This document shows, in pieces, positions 9,588-17,807 of a DNA stretch of 64,000 nucleotides (position 1 is the first letter of the stretch; every line of letters starts with the position of its first letter). Under the pieces are notes generated by a model, which worked only from the letters and a program-made list of their open reading frames with translations, made no database searches and was not told the DNA's origin. The translations under genes and the position numbers were made by a program. Source of the DNA: Acidimicrobiia bacterium (GTDB taxonomy: Bacteria; Actinomycetota; Acidimicrobiia; Acidimicrobiales; VFJN01); contig SHVB01000001.1 of the NCBI GenBank assembly GCA_009694375.1, positions 134,366 through 198,365 on the forward strand. The letters are read 5' to 3'.

Positions 9588-10964
9588 ATGATTCTCCGAC
9601 GCAACTCCCTCCGCGCCGCCTCGGCCGTGCTCCTGTGTCTGCTCATCTCCACCGTCTCCCCTGCGGTGATCCCCTCCGCCGGTGCGGCGACGACGGCGGT
9701 GACCACCAGCGCCGGCGAGGCCGAAGCCACCTTCGCCACCAAACTCAACCAAGAGCGGGTAAAGCGTGGCCTCCCGACTCTCGTGATCGACACGAAACTA
9801 GCGGCCACCTCGCGCGACTGGTCCTCCCGCATGAACAGCACCGGCACCCTGATGCACGATCCCGGTCTCGCCGCCGACATCGCCGCGGTGGAACCCTCCT
9901 GGCAGGCCGCCGCCGAGAACGTCGGGGTGGGCTACGACGTGCAACAACTCCACGATGCCTTCATGGGCTCACCGGGCCATCTGCATAACATCGTGGGGGA
10001 TTACAACCGGCTCGGCATCGGTGTCGCGACCAACGGTGCCAAAATCTGGGTGACGTTCCGCTTTCTGCGGGGTCCGGCCATCGCCGGCTCCACCGGCCTC
10101 GTGACCCCGGGCGTACGCACCCCGCTCAGTGGCGACTTCAACGGCGACGGTCGCGAGGACCTCTTGGCCTACGGCCCCGGTTCGAGCATCGACGAGTTGT
10201 GGTTTGGCAACGCCAACAAAACCCTCCGCCAGGCAACTGTCTCGATAGCCGGGCAGTACCGCCCCGCCGCCGGCGACTTCGACGGCGATGGGCGCACCGA
10301 CATCCTCTGGTACGCACCCGGCGCCCCCTCGGACTACCTCTGGAGTTGGAACGGCACCTCCTGGACGTCCAAGTCGATGACCATCGCCGGCACCTACGTC
10401 CCGCTGGTGGGCGACTACGACGGTGATGGCGTGGATGACCTCCTGTGGTATTCCCCCGGATCGGGCGCCGACTACTACTGGTACGGCAACCGCAACGACA
10501 CCTTTACTTCGGTAGCCACCCCCATCAACGGCATGTACCGACCCATCATCGGAAACCTCGACAACACCGCCGGCGACGATCTCTTCTGGTACGCCCCCGG
10601 CTCCGCTAGCGACTGGATCTGGTACTCCACCGGCGCCCGGGGGCAGTACAAAAACACCGCCAGCGTCGTGAACGGCCTCTACACGCCCTTTACCGCCAAC
10701 ATCGATGGCCGCTTCGGCGACGACATCTACTGGTACGCCCCGGGAGAAGCCGCCGACTTTCTCTGGTTCGCCGGCGCCACCCGCAGCACGTTTACTTCGA
10801 GCCAACGCAACGTCGGCGGGTACTACCTCCCCGCCAGCGGGGACTTCGACGGCAACCAGGCCGACGACATCGTGTGGTTCAACCCCTCGACCGTCGCCGG
10901 CGACCCGCTGTGGTGGTCCACTGCGGGATCGACCTCCCCCACAATGTCTTCAGTGCACGGCTGA
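9588..10964 (+). CDS. Secreted CAP (SCP/PR-1) domain protein with FG-GAP propeller
   Basis: 458 aa. A signal peptide covers about residues 1-33. Residues 45-165 are a CAP domain with LNQERVKRGLPTL, SRDWSSRMNSTGTLMHDP, AAENVG and SPGHLHNIVGDYNRLGIG, including the conserved His and Glu residues. The rest is about six propeller repeats ending in WYAPG, the same type as in the divergent gene at 7398-9476. CAP proteins are extracellular and of varied, mostly unknown function in bacteria. The fusion to a propeller suggests surface or ligand binding. Its last 15 nt overlap the 3' end of the convergent gene that ends at 10950. Confidence 0.85.
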   Translation: MILRRNSLRAASAVLLCLLISTVSPAVIPSAGAATTAVTTSAGEAEATFATKLNQERVKRGLPTLVIDTKLAATSRDWSSRMNSTGTLMHDPGLAADIAAVEPSWQAAAENVGVGYDVQQLHDAFMGSPGHLHNIVGDYNRLGIGVATNGAKIWVTFRFLRGPAIAGSTGLVTPGVRTPLSGDFNGDGREDLLAYGPGSSIDELWFGNANKTLRQATVSIAGQYRPAAGDFDGDGRTDILWYAPGAPSDYLWSWNGTSWTSKSMTIAGTYVPLVGDYDGDGVDDLLWYSPGSGADYYWYGNRNDTFTSVATPINGMYRPIIGNLDNTAGDDLFWYAPGSASDWIWYSTGARGQYKNTASVVNGLYTPFTANIDGRFGDDIYWYAPGEAADFLWFAGATRSTFTSSQRNVGGYYLPASGDFDGNQADDIVWFNPSTVAGDPLWWSTAGSTSPTMSSVHG

Positions 10965-11882
10965 GCGCCGTAACGCCAGCGAACCGATCACGGCACCCAC
11001 CGCATCCACCAGTACGAACACCAGTCGTGCGGCCAACGCCACCGCGGCGGCCACCCCCGGGTCAAGCGATCCCGCCGCCGCCACGAATACCGCTTCCCGT
11101 ACCCCGAGACCTCCGGGCACCGGCACCAGTACGAAGCCAACCACCCACGACAGTACCGCCGCCGCCGCCACCTGCAGCAACGGCGCTTGCGGATCGAGGG
11201 CCCGCGCCACCGCCCAGGTGGCCCCGCCAATCGCCACCCAGGCCGGCACGTAGCGAAACACCAGGGACACCGATCTACCCCACGCCGGGATGACAAAATC
11301 CACCGGGTGGCGGATGACGCGCTCCACCAGGGCCTGCGTTCGCTGCAGGACCGCCGGGTGCAACGCGCCGAGGCCCACTGGGAGCAAGGCCACCACGACC
11401 AGTGCCGCAGCATCCTCGCTGCCCCACAACGCGGGTAGGGCCATCACCACCATGGTCATCGCCGCCAGGTACAAGGTGATGAGCGACAACAACACGCTTC
11501 CGTAAGCGGCCGGACGAGGGATCCCCCAGCGGGTGGCCAGTTCGGCGCGACCCAAAATCGACCACACCCCACCCGGCACGTACTTACCGATCTCGCCCAC
11601 GTAGTAGCGGGCGATCACCTGGGATAGCGGCAGGTCCTCGCCGACGCTCCGAATGGCGTAGCGCCACGGGATGGCGATGGCGGTCATCCCCACCACCGCG
11701 AGCACGACCGCAACGGCCATCCATCCCGGCGATGCCCCCGATAGCGTATCGCCGAGTTGGCGTCGATCCCGCACCACCGTGTGGGCCACGAATCCTCCCG
11801 CCACCAGCGCGAGCACCACCCCGAGGATGGTCGAGGCCCGCCGCGCCGGGGTGCGTTGAGGAAAAGGAGCAGGGGTGGTCAC
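10950..11882 (-). CDS. Lysylphosphatidylglycerol synthase TM-region / UPF0104 family membrane protein
   Basis: 310 aa with about seven to eight membrane segments. The signature of this family is visible: YYVGEIGKYVPGGVWSILGRAELA in the middle and VPGGLGVREAVFVAAA near the C-terminus. Members are transmembrane parts of aminoacyl-lipid synthases or stand-alone proteins thought to move lipids or lipid-linked sugars. No aminoacyltransferase domain is attached here. The start is GTG at 11882: upstream sequence in this frame is antisense-like and lies in the MoeB gene. It follows the moeB-like gene with a 46-bp gap and may be cotranscribed with it. Confidence 0.8.
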   Translation of the reverse strand: MTTPAPFPQRTPARRASTILGVVLALVAGGFVAHTVVRDRRQLGDTLSGASPGWMAVAVVLAVVGMTAIAIPWRYAIRSVGEDLPLSQVIARYYVGEIGKYVPGGVWSILGRAELATRWGIPRPAAYGSVLLSLITLYLAAMTMVVMALPALWGSEDAAALVVVALLPVGLGALHPAVLQRTQALVERVIRHPVDFVIPAWGRSVSLVFRYVPAWVAIGGATWAVARALDPQAPLLQVAAAAVLSWVVGFVLVPVPGGLGVREAVFVAAAGSLDPGVAAAVALAARLVFVLVDAVGAVIGSLALRRSAVH

Positions 11883-11928
11883 GCGATGCCATCTTCGCCG
11901 CTGGCGCGCCCGGCGCGCCGGACGCTCC

Positions 11929-13110
11929 TCAGCGAGCCGCAGGAGCCTGGAGCGGATGGGGTAGGCACAGGCCATCGAGTGCGGCCACCACAATGCGGTC
12001 CCGGTTCGCGTAGGTGATCTCGTTGGTCGGGTCCGGCCGAATCTTGTACTCCCGGAAAGACTGCTCGAGGCTGTCATAGGCCAGCAGGCGGCCCACCAAG
12101 GGATCTCCCAGTTCGAGGAGCAACTTGATGGTCTCGATGGCCTGGATCGAGCCGATGATCCCCGGCAGCACGCCCAGCACCCCCGCCTCGGCACAACTCG
12201 GCGCCATTTCGGCGGGAGGTGGCTCCGGCACCATGTCGCGGTAGGTGGGTCCGTGCTGCGGATCAAACACGGTGACCATGCCCTCGAACCGGAAAATCGA
12301 ACCGTGGACAACGGGAATGCCGAGTTTCACGGAGGCGTCGTTCACCAAAAAGCGGGTGGGGAAGTTGTCGGTGCCATCCACGATGATGTCCCAACCCGGG
12401 AGGATGTCCATCACGTTGTCCGCACCGAGGCGCACATCGAAGGAGACGACGTCGACATCGGGGTTGAGCAGCGTCAGGGTTTTGCGGGCGGAGTCCACCT
12501 TGCGGTCGCCAATGCGCTCCATGTTGTGGAGGATCTGGCGCTGCAGATTCGATGCGTCAACGACATCCATGTCGATGATGCCGATGGTCCCCACCCCGGC
12601 GGCCGCCAGATAGAGCGCCGCGGGCGAGCCCAAACCACCGGCCCCCAACAAGAGCACCCGGGAGTCGAGGAGGGTTTGCTGGCCGACCACATCGACCTCG
12701 GGGAGCAGCAGGTGGCGCTGATAGCGGTTGCGCTGATCGGCGTTGAGGCTCCGGGGGGCGGCCCAGTCGCGGCTCTCGTCTTTCCACTTGTTGAATCCAC
12801 CCGCCATGGAGGCAACGTCGGTGTAGCCCAGTTCGGCGAGCGTCTTGGCGGCGAAGGCAGAGCGCGCTCCCGAGGCGCAGTGGATAATGACCGGCGTTGA
12901 CTTGTTCGGGATGCGGCTCTCGATCGAACTCTCCAGGGTGCCGCGAGCGATGTGGAGCGCCCCGGGGATCGCCCCTTGCTCGTGTTCCTCGGGCTCACGC
13001 ACGTCGAGGATCACGACGTCGTCCCGGGCTCGCGCCGCCTCGGTCTCGGCGGTGTCGACTTCGCGAATCTCGGTCTTGGTGGTGGCCAGAAGTTCACGGA
13101 AACTAGGCAT
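11929..13110 (-). CDS. Rhodanese-MoeB/ThiF E1-like sulfur-carrier adenylyltransferase
   Basis: 393 aa. Residues 1-110 are a rhodanese domain with active-site loop HCASGARS. Residues 125-390 are an E1-like adenylyltransferase with nucleotide loop GAGGLGSPAALYL, an Arg in NLQRQILH and the catalytic Cys in SCAEAGVLG. It would adenylate the C-terminus of a small sulfur carrier (MoaD/ThiS/CysO type) and hand it sulfur. Two features are odd. The rhodanese is N-terminal, whereas MoeZ of mycobacteria has it at the C-terminus. Also, the two CxxC pairs that bind zinc in MoeB are absent: the segment reads GPTYRDMVPEP, and the later pair is also missing. Confidence 0.88.
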   Translation of the reverse strand: MPSFRELLATTKTEIREVDTAETEAARARDDVVILDVREPEEHEQGAIPGALHIARGTLESSIESRIPNKSTPVIIHCASGARSAFAAKTLAELGYTDVASMAGGFNKWKDESRDWAAPRSLNADQRNRYQRHLLLPEVDVVGQQTLLDSRVLLLGAGGLGSPAALYLAAAGVGTIGIIDMDVVDASNLQRQILHNMERIGDRKVDSARKTLTLLNPDVDVVSFDVRLGADNVMDILPGWDIIVDGTDNFPTRFLVNDASVKLGIPVVHGSIFRFEGMVTVFDPQHGPTYRDMVPEPPPAEMAPSCAEAGVLGVLPGIIGSIQAIETIKLLLELGDPLVGRLLAYDSLEQSFREYKIRPDPTNEITYANRDRIVVAALDGLCLPHPLQAPAAR

Positions 13111-13198
13111 CGGAATCAGTCCTCGGGGGGAATCTCAAGTAGACGGGGAAAGCCTACTGAAGAGGTCAACAATTGAACCAGGCCCCTCATTCCCGCCC

Positions 13199-15295
13199 TC
13201 ACCGCAGCGGGTGCAACACGGAGCGGCCCGCCACCGTGGTCACCTCGTAGGCATCGATCTGATTCGCCCCCTCGCGCAGATACGGGCCCAGCATCGAGTA
13301 GAAGGACCAACTGTCGTCATCCTGACGCCGATAGCCACCAGCGACCCCCGCGACCGTGCCATTGGCCACCAAAACCACGTTGGGCGGTGGGTCCTCGCCC
13401 GATCCGGTGATGTTCCCTACGATCAACTGCGGCATCTGCCCCGCTTCGTCCGGCAATGAGGCGAACGAAGCCTCGTTGATGGCCGCCCAACTCAGCGCCG
13501 CCCTCTCTCCCACCTCAAGGTCGGCCAGCGCGGTGCCCACCAGCGGGCCCGGCTCCCCCACCGCCGCCAGGGCGATCCAGTCGTCGCCGTGGGGAAAGTC
13601 CGCCTCATGGCGGCGCACGAGGTCCAGGAGCGGTGCCAGTTCTTCGCTCACCGTCGGCGTGGCGCGGCGCTGGCTGCCATCCACCAGCGAGTGACCGTCC
13701 ATGACCCAGTCGGTCTTGATGCCCAGGAGGTCGATCAGGGTGGGCAACAGGTCGATGGTCATGGCCACCTCGTCATTCACCACGGCACCGGCCTGTCCGG
13801 GTGTCTTGATGAACATCGGCACCCGGAAGATCTCGTCGGCATTATTGCCGGTTACCGCACGACCTAGATCGGGTCCCAGCAGGCTCGTGCCATGGTCGGC
13901 GGTCACGATGACGGTTGCGTCGTCCCACACCCCCGACGCCTCCAGATGGTCGATTACGTCCCCGAGGGCCACATCGGTCGCTCCTACCTGGAGGGAGTGG
14001 CGCTGGTAGCGCAGTTGCACGCTGCTGTTGAAGCCCGGCAGGGTCGCATCCTCAACCCAGGACGGTGTCGGAGGCATGACGCGAGTACCCCAGGGGGTGG
14101 AGAACCATGGCGAGTGGGGCAGCACCACATGCACGAAATAAAATCCGGGGGTGGAGTCCACCGCCAGCCCCTGTTCCACCAGACGAGCCGCCTGGGTCCC
14201 GGGTTCTCGTTCGGATGCGGCAAACGCACGGTAGCGGGCGAGCGGATCGGACTGGCCGAACCCATCATCAGGAGTGGCGCCACCCACCGAAGCCACGCTG
14301 ATTCCCTTCCCGAAGGTCCCCCAGGCATCGTTGATAGGCGGCAGGTGCTGACGCAGATGCGCGGGCAGTACCCGGTGCTGGAATACAACCGCGGCGTCGG
14401 ACAGCGCCTGACGAAGCGACTGTCCCGGTCGGGCCTCGCAGGCCTCGGGAGGACACATATTAGTGACGGCTTCGTAGCGCTCCACCGGCATACCGGCGCT
14501 CATGAGCGCCAGGATGTTGCGGGGGAGGTCCTGATAACTGGGCATCACACGGCCCCCCGGGATCACGCCCGTCATGATCGCCGGAACGGCCCTCTCGGTG
14601 GCCGGGCTCACGCTGCTGGCGTTTCGATACCAGGTGGAGGCTTTCGCCAACCGGGCGAAGGCGGGATAGCGCGCCTCGTTGATTGTGCCGTCGGACCGCA
14701 TCAAGGTGGACATCGGCAACTCGTCAAAGACGATGAACACCACTGGCCCCGACGGGGTTGGCACCGACACCTTGCCCAGCGCCTCCGGGTTGGATTCGTC
14801 GCTCAGCAGATCACTGGTAGGGCTCATCACCAGAAAACCAAACAGGAACAAAACGTTGGCCATCGCCAGGTACCCCAGGAGCATGCGGCCCCCCTTGGCC
14901 CGGGCCAGTACCACCGTGGCCGCCACCCCCAACACCGTGGCGAGCATCGCCACCACTCTGCGGTCCATCCCGAGCCCGCGCACGAGCACATTGCCGAAAA
15001 GTCCACCGAGTCCGCCCAGCAGCACCGCGTGGGTCCAGTTGCCCACTCGCGTCCCACACCACCGCGCCACTCCAAAGACCGCCACCACCACCAGCGAAGG
15101 TGCCACCGCCACTACCAAGGCGAACTCCACGACCTGGGCGGGGGTGTAGCGACCGGCGATGAAGAACTCCGGATTTTGACCCATCAGATCAAGCACGGGC
15201 TGGGTGATAGCGAGACTCGCCACTCCCGACAGCGCCGCCACCTGCCCCCAGACCGATGCCCATCCCCGATACGGATCGGTCACTGGTGTGTTCAC
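13199..15295 (-). CDS. Membrane-anchored sulfatase-like hydrolase/phosphotransferase
   Basis: 698 aa. The first 165 residues contain about five membrane segments. The extracytoplasmic rest is an alkaline-phosphatase/sulfatase fold with FIVFDELP near residue 185, a TERAVPAIMTG segment where the nucleophile Thr/Ser would sit, HVVLPHSPW, and the metal-site motif TADHGTSLLG. No CxPxR formylglycine motif is visible, so a phosphotransferase such as LtaS, or a hydrolase, is more likely than a true sulfatase. The GTG start at 15295 lies 6 nt after TAGAGT. It is divergent from the 60-aa membrane protein and the kinase-like/methyltransferase gene, suggesting joint work on the envelope. Confidence 0.82.
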   Translation of the reverse strand: MNTPVTDPYRGWASVWGQVAALSGVASLAITQPVLDLMGQNPEFFIAGRYTPAQVVEFALVVAVAPSLVVVAVFGVARWCGTRVGNWTHAVLLGGLGGLFGNVLVRGLGMDRRVVAMLATVLGVAATVVLARAKGGRMLLGYLAMANVLFLFGFLVMSPTSDLLSDESNPEALGKVSVPTPSGPVVFIVFDELPMSTLMRSDGTINEARYPAFARLAKASTWYRNASSVSPATERAVPAIMTGVIPGGRVMPSYQDLPRNILALMSAGMPVERYEAVTNMCPPEACEARPGQSLRQALSDAAVVFQHRVLPAHLRQHLPPINDAWGTFGKGISVASVGGATPDDGFGQSDPLARYRAFAASEREPGTQAARLVEQGLAVDSTPGFYFVHVVLPHSPWFSTPWGTRVMPPTPSWVEDATLPGFNSSVQLRYQRHSLQVGATDVALGDVIDHLEASGVWDDATVIVTADHGTSLLGPDLGRAVTGNNADEIFRVPMFIKTPGQAGAVVNDEVAMTIDLLPTLIDLLGIKTDWVMDGHSLVDGSQRRATPTVSEELAPLLDLVRRHEADFPHGDDWIALAAVGEPGPLVGTALADLEVGERAALSWAAINEASFASLPDEAGQMPQLIVGNITGSGEDPPPNVVLVANGTVAGVAGGYRRQDDDSWSFYSMLGPYLREGANQIDAYEVTTVAGRSVLHPLR

Positions 15296-15301
15296 TTGCG
15301 G

Positions 15302-15307
15302 ACTCTA
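15302..15307 (-). promoter_or_regulatory. -10 element TAGAGT, leaderless start
   Basis: TAGAGT is 6 nt before the GTG of the sulfatase-like gene; no ribosome-binding site lies between. Confidence 0.5.
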
Positions 15308-15377
15308 CCGCCCCTGCAAGTGAACGCACCAGCACCACCAGATCACCCAAAAGCAACCACTGGATGAACGAAGCGAC

Positions 15378-15383
15378 TAAGGT
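15378..15383 (+). promoter_or_regulatory. -10 element TAAGGT, leaderless start
   Basis: TAAGGT is 6 nt before the ATG of the 60-aa membrane protein. It is divergent from the sulfatase promoter 70 bp away. Confidence 0.5.
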
Positions 15384-15389
15384 TTGGCC

Positions 15390-15572
15390 ATGTTTAGTTA
15401 CTTAGACGCCAACACCGGATCCATGATCCTAACGGCCTTGGCCGGTGGTGCCGCCGGTATTGCCGTGCTTCTCCGAATGTACGGCCACCGCTTCCTCGGG
15501 ATTTTTTCCAAGAAGCATCGTGACCAAGCCGAAGCCAGCTTCGAAGACCTCATGGGCGAGCAGCCAGACTGA
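15390..15572 (+). CDS. Small membrane protein of the SYLDPGTGS-type family
   Basis: 60 aa. It begins MFSYLDANTGSMIL, which resembles the short MxSYLDPGTGS proteins often seen next to sulfatase and methyltransferase genes. One membrane helix (about residues 11-29) is followed by a basic, charged tail with the segment KKHRDQAEASFEDLMG. ATG 15390 was preferred to the TTG two codons earlier because of the -10 spacing and family start. It is followed after 5 bp by the kinase-like/methyltransferase gene, so the two form an operon. The function is unknown; it may anchor or recruit the neighbouring cytoplasmic enzyme. Confidence 0.75.
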   Translation: MFSYLDANTGSMILTALAGGAAGIAVLLRMYGHRFLGIFSKKHRDQAEASFEDLMGEQPD

Positions 15573-15577
15573 GTCCG

Positions 15578-16978
15578 GTGTCCCCCTTCGCCGATCCCGG
15601 TTCGTTTCGGGATCCCACATCACGCGTGTACCTCGACGACCAGGCGGTGTGGCGCGGCCTGAATACCCAGGCCTGGACCGATTTTCAGGCCTTCGCCGCC
15701 ACCGCCACCTACCGCAACGCCCAGGCCGATGGTCGCCTGATCGCCACCACCGCGGTTGCGGTCGAGGATGCACCGGTGGACGAGGGTTGGGTTGCCGCGC
15801 TGCGCCACCGGCGGCTCCCGGTGATCAGCTATCCCTACGAGTGGTCCTTCTCAATGCTCCAAGACGCCGCCCTGCTGCAACTCGATCTGGCCCGAGAAGC
15901 ACTGGCCGAAGGCATCCTCACCAAGGACGCCACCTCGTACAACGTGCAGTTCGACGGCAGCCAACCGGTGTTCATCGACCTCGGGTCCTTTGAGCGTTTG
16001 GTCTCCGGGCAACCGTGGCCGGGCTACCGGCAGTTCTGTGCACTATTCCTGAACCCGCTGATCCTCCAAGCCGAAGCGGAAATCCCGTTCCAGCCCTGGC
16101 TGCGCGGGGCGATCAACGGCATCTCCCCCACCCAGGCCGCGGCCGCAATCGGAAAGCGCCGCCGATTCCGCAAGGACCTCTTCACTCACGTCCGACTGCA
16201 CGCCCGGGCCGAATCCCGCTTCGCCAATAGCGACAAGGACCATGATGTGGGCCGCGAGCTGCAACGAGCGGGCTTCGGGCCCAAGCTCATCGACGCGCAG
16301 CTCGCCAACCTGCAACGCTCGGTGCGACGCCTCGAGTGGACTGCAGCGGCGTCCGCATGGTCGGAATACAGCGACCGCAGCCACTACACCGATGACGATC
16401 TCGACGCGAAAGCCGACTTCGTGGCGCGCGCCACTCGGTCGTTGACGACCCCCACGGTGCTTGATCTCGGTGCCAACGACGGCCGGTTCTCCCGCGTGGC
16501 GCTCGATGCGGGAGCGGGTCTCGCCGTCGCGGTCGACGGCGATCACCTCACCGTGGACCATCTCTACCGGCAGTTGCGACAGGACGGCGAGTCGCGGATC
16601 CTCCCGTTGGTGGTCGACCTCGCCGATCCCTCCCCCGCCCTCGGGTGGCGCTCACGGGAGCGGCCCTCCTTCCTGGAGCGGGTGCGGCCCGATCTGGTGC
16701 TGTGCCTGGCGGTCATCCACCACCTGGCCCTTACCAACACGGTGCCCTTTCCTGAGATCGTGGCCTTCCTCGCCGACTTCCAGGCGCCGATCGTGGTGGA
16801 GATGCCCCACCGCAACGATCCGATGGCCGCCCGTCTCCTCAACCGCAAGCGCGACGGCCTCTTCGACCAGTACGACCAGCCCCAGTGGGAAGTCGCCCTG
16901 CGGCAACGTTTCCGCGTGGTGGAGCAGGTCACCCTGCCCTCGGGCACCCGCACGCTCTACCTCTGCCACCCGAGCTAG
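15578..16978 (+). CDS. Kinase-like domain fused to SAM-dependent methyltransferase
   Basis: 466 aa. The C-terminal half (from about 270) is a class I methyltransferase: motif I PTVLDLGANDGRFSRVAL, then VVDLADPSP, DLVLCLAVIHHL and a VVEMPHRNDPM segment. The N-terminal half has SYPYEWSFSMLQDAALL and then KDATSYNVQFDGSQPVFIDL. The spacing of D, N and ID in this stretch resembles the catalytic loop and metal motif of aminoglycoside-kinase-like folds; this is my inference. The GTG start at 15578 is 5 bp after the stop of the small membrane protein. It ends 4 bp from the convergent Sir2 gene. Its role is probably modification of an envelope glycan or lipid, not shown. Confidence 0.78.
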   Translation: MSPFADPGSFRDPTSRVYLDDQAVWRGLNTQAWTDFQAFAATATYRNAQADGRLIATTAVAVEDAPVDEGWVAALRHRRLPVISYPYEWSFSMLQDAALLQLDLAREALAEGILTKDATSYNVQFDGSQPVFIDLGSFERLVSGQPWPGYRQFCALFLNPLILQAEAEIPFQPWLRGAINGISPTQAAAAIGKRRRFRKDLFTHVRLHARAESRFANSDKDHDVGRELQRAGFGPKLIDAQLANLQRSVRRLEWTAAASAWSEYSDRSHYTDDDLDAKADFVARATRSLTTPTVLDLGANDGRFSRVALDAGAGLAVAVDGDHLTVDHLYRQLRQDGESRILPLVVDLADPSPALGWRSRERPSFLERVRPDLVLCLAVIHHLALTNTVPFPEIVAFLADFQAPIVVEMPHRNDPMAARLLNRKRDGLFDQYDQPQWEVALRQRFRVVEQVTLPSGTRTLYLCHPS

Positions 16979-16982
16979 CGGC

Positions 16983-17729
16983 TCAGGACAGCAGGGCCGG
17001 CAGCACGTCGCTGATCGATCCTCGCAGCACAGCATCGGCGCGCTCGTCCATGGCGGTGGGGCTCTCGTTGAGGATCACCACCTGAGCCCCCGCCGCCGCC
17101 GCCGTCGGCACCATGTTGGCCACCGGGAAGACCCCCAATGTGGTGCCAACGGCCAGCAGCATGTCGCAGCGGCGGGCGGCGTTGTCCGCCCGCTCCAGAT
17201 CGGCCGGCACGAGCGCTTGCCCAAAACTGATGGTGGCGGCCTTCAGGATCCCTCCACATCTACCGCAGGCCGGGTCCTGCTCTCCGGCCCGCACCCGGGC
17301 GAGGGTCGAGTCCATCGGCCCCCGCTCCCCACAGGTGAGGCACGCCACCGAGCGGGTCGTGCCGTGCACCTCCACCACCAGGGCCGGATCAGATCCCGCC
17401 GCCAGGTGCAGTCCGTCCACATTTTGGGTGACCAACGCCAAGAGGCGACCGCTCCTCTCAAAATCCACCAGGGCGCGATGCCCGGCATTGGGTTGTGGAG
17501 CCGGGCCGGTGATCTGGGCCCGCCGCCGCCACGCCGCCTTGCGCAGGTCGGCGTCGGCCACGTACTGGGAAATGTCCGATTTCTTCTCGGCCTCGGGGTT
17601 TTTCGTCCAGACCCCTTGAGGACCGCGGTAATCAGCAATCCCACTATCGGTGCTGATCCCGGCACCGGTGAGCACCGCGATCCGCTGGGCGTTCGCCACC
17701 CATTCCCGCACCACCGCCTGATCAGCCAC
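16983..17729 (-). CDS. cobB: NAD-dependent protein deacylase, Sir2 family
   Basis: 248 aa, the normal size. Visible motifs are VLTGAGISTDSGIADYRG, TQNVDGLH, the catalytic His in EVHGTT, and two zinc pairs (CLTC and CGRC). The common FRG of the NAD pocket reads YRG here. It removes acyl groups from lysines using NAD, making nicotinamide and O-acyl-ADP-ribose. The GTG at 17729 lies 7 nt behind TAGTCT, so it is probably leaderless. It is divergent from the gene at 17808. Confidence 0.93.
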   Translation of the reverse strand: MADQAVVREWVANAQRIAVLTGAGISTDSGIADYRGPQGVWTKNPEAEKKSDISQYVADADLRKAAWRRRAQITGPAPQPNAGHRALVDFERSGRLLALVTQNVDGLHLAAGSDPALVVEVHGTTRSVACLTCGERGPMDSTLARVRAGEQDPACGRCGGILKAATISFGQALVPADLERADNAARRCDMLLAVGTTLGVFPVANMVPTAAAAGAQVVILNESPTAMDERADAVLRGSISDVLPALLS

Positions 17730-17736
17730 GCACCCC

Positions 17737-17742
17737 AGACTA
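17737..17742 (-). promoter_or_regulatory. -10 element TAGTCT, leaderless start
   Basis: TAGTCT is 7 nt before the GTG of the Sir2 gene. Confidence 0.45.
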
Positions 17743-17746
17743 CCCG

Positions 17747-17785
17747 TTGACGCTGGCGTGAAAATGCATGAAACTCCATGAAACT
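17747..17785 (+). promoter_or_regulatory. Promoter with overlapping ATGAAACT direct repeat
   Basis: TTGACG at 17747-17752 and GAAACT at 17770-17775 are spaced by 17 nt and fit a promoter for the gene at 17808. The octamer ATGAAACT occurs twice, at 17768-17775 and 17778-17785, a 10-bp (one helical turn) spacing over the -10 and start region, which could be an operator. A GAGGAG ribosome-binding site follows at 17797-17802. Confidence 0.4.
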
Positions 17786-17807
17786 GCTAGAAATTTGAGG
17801 AGACTTC

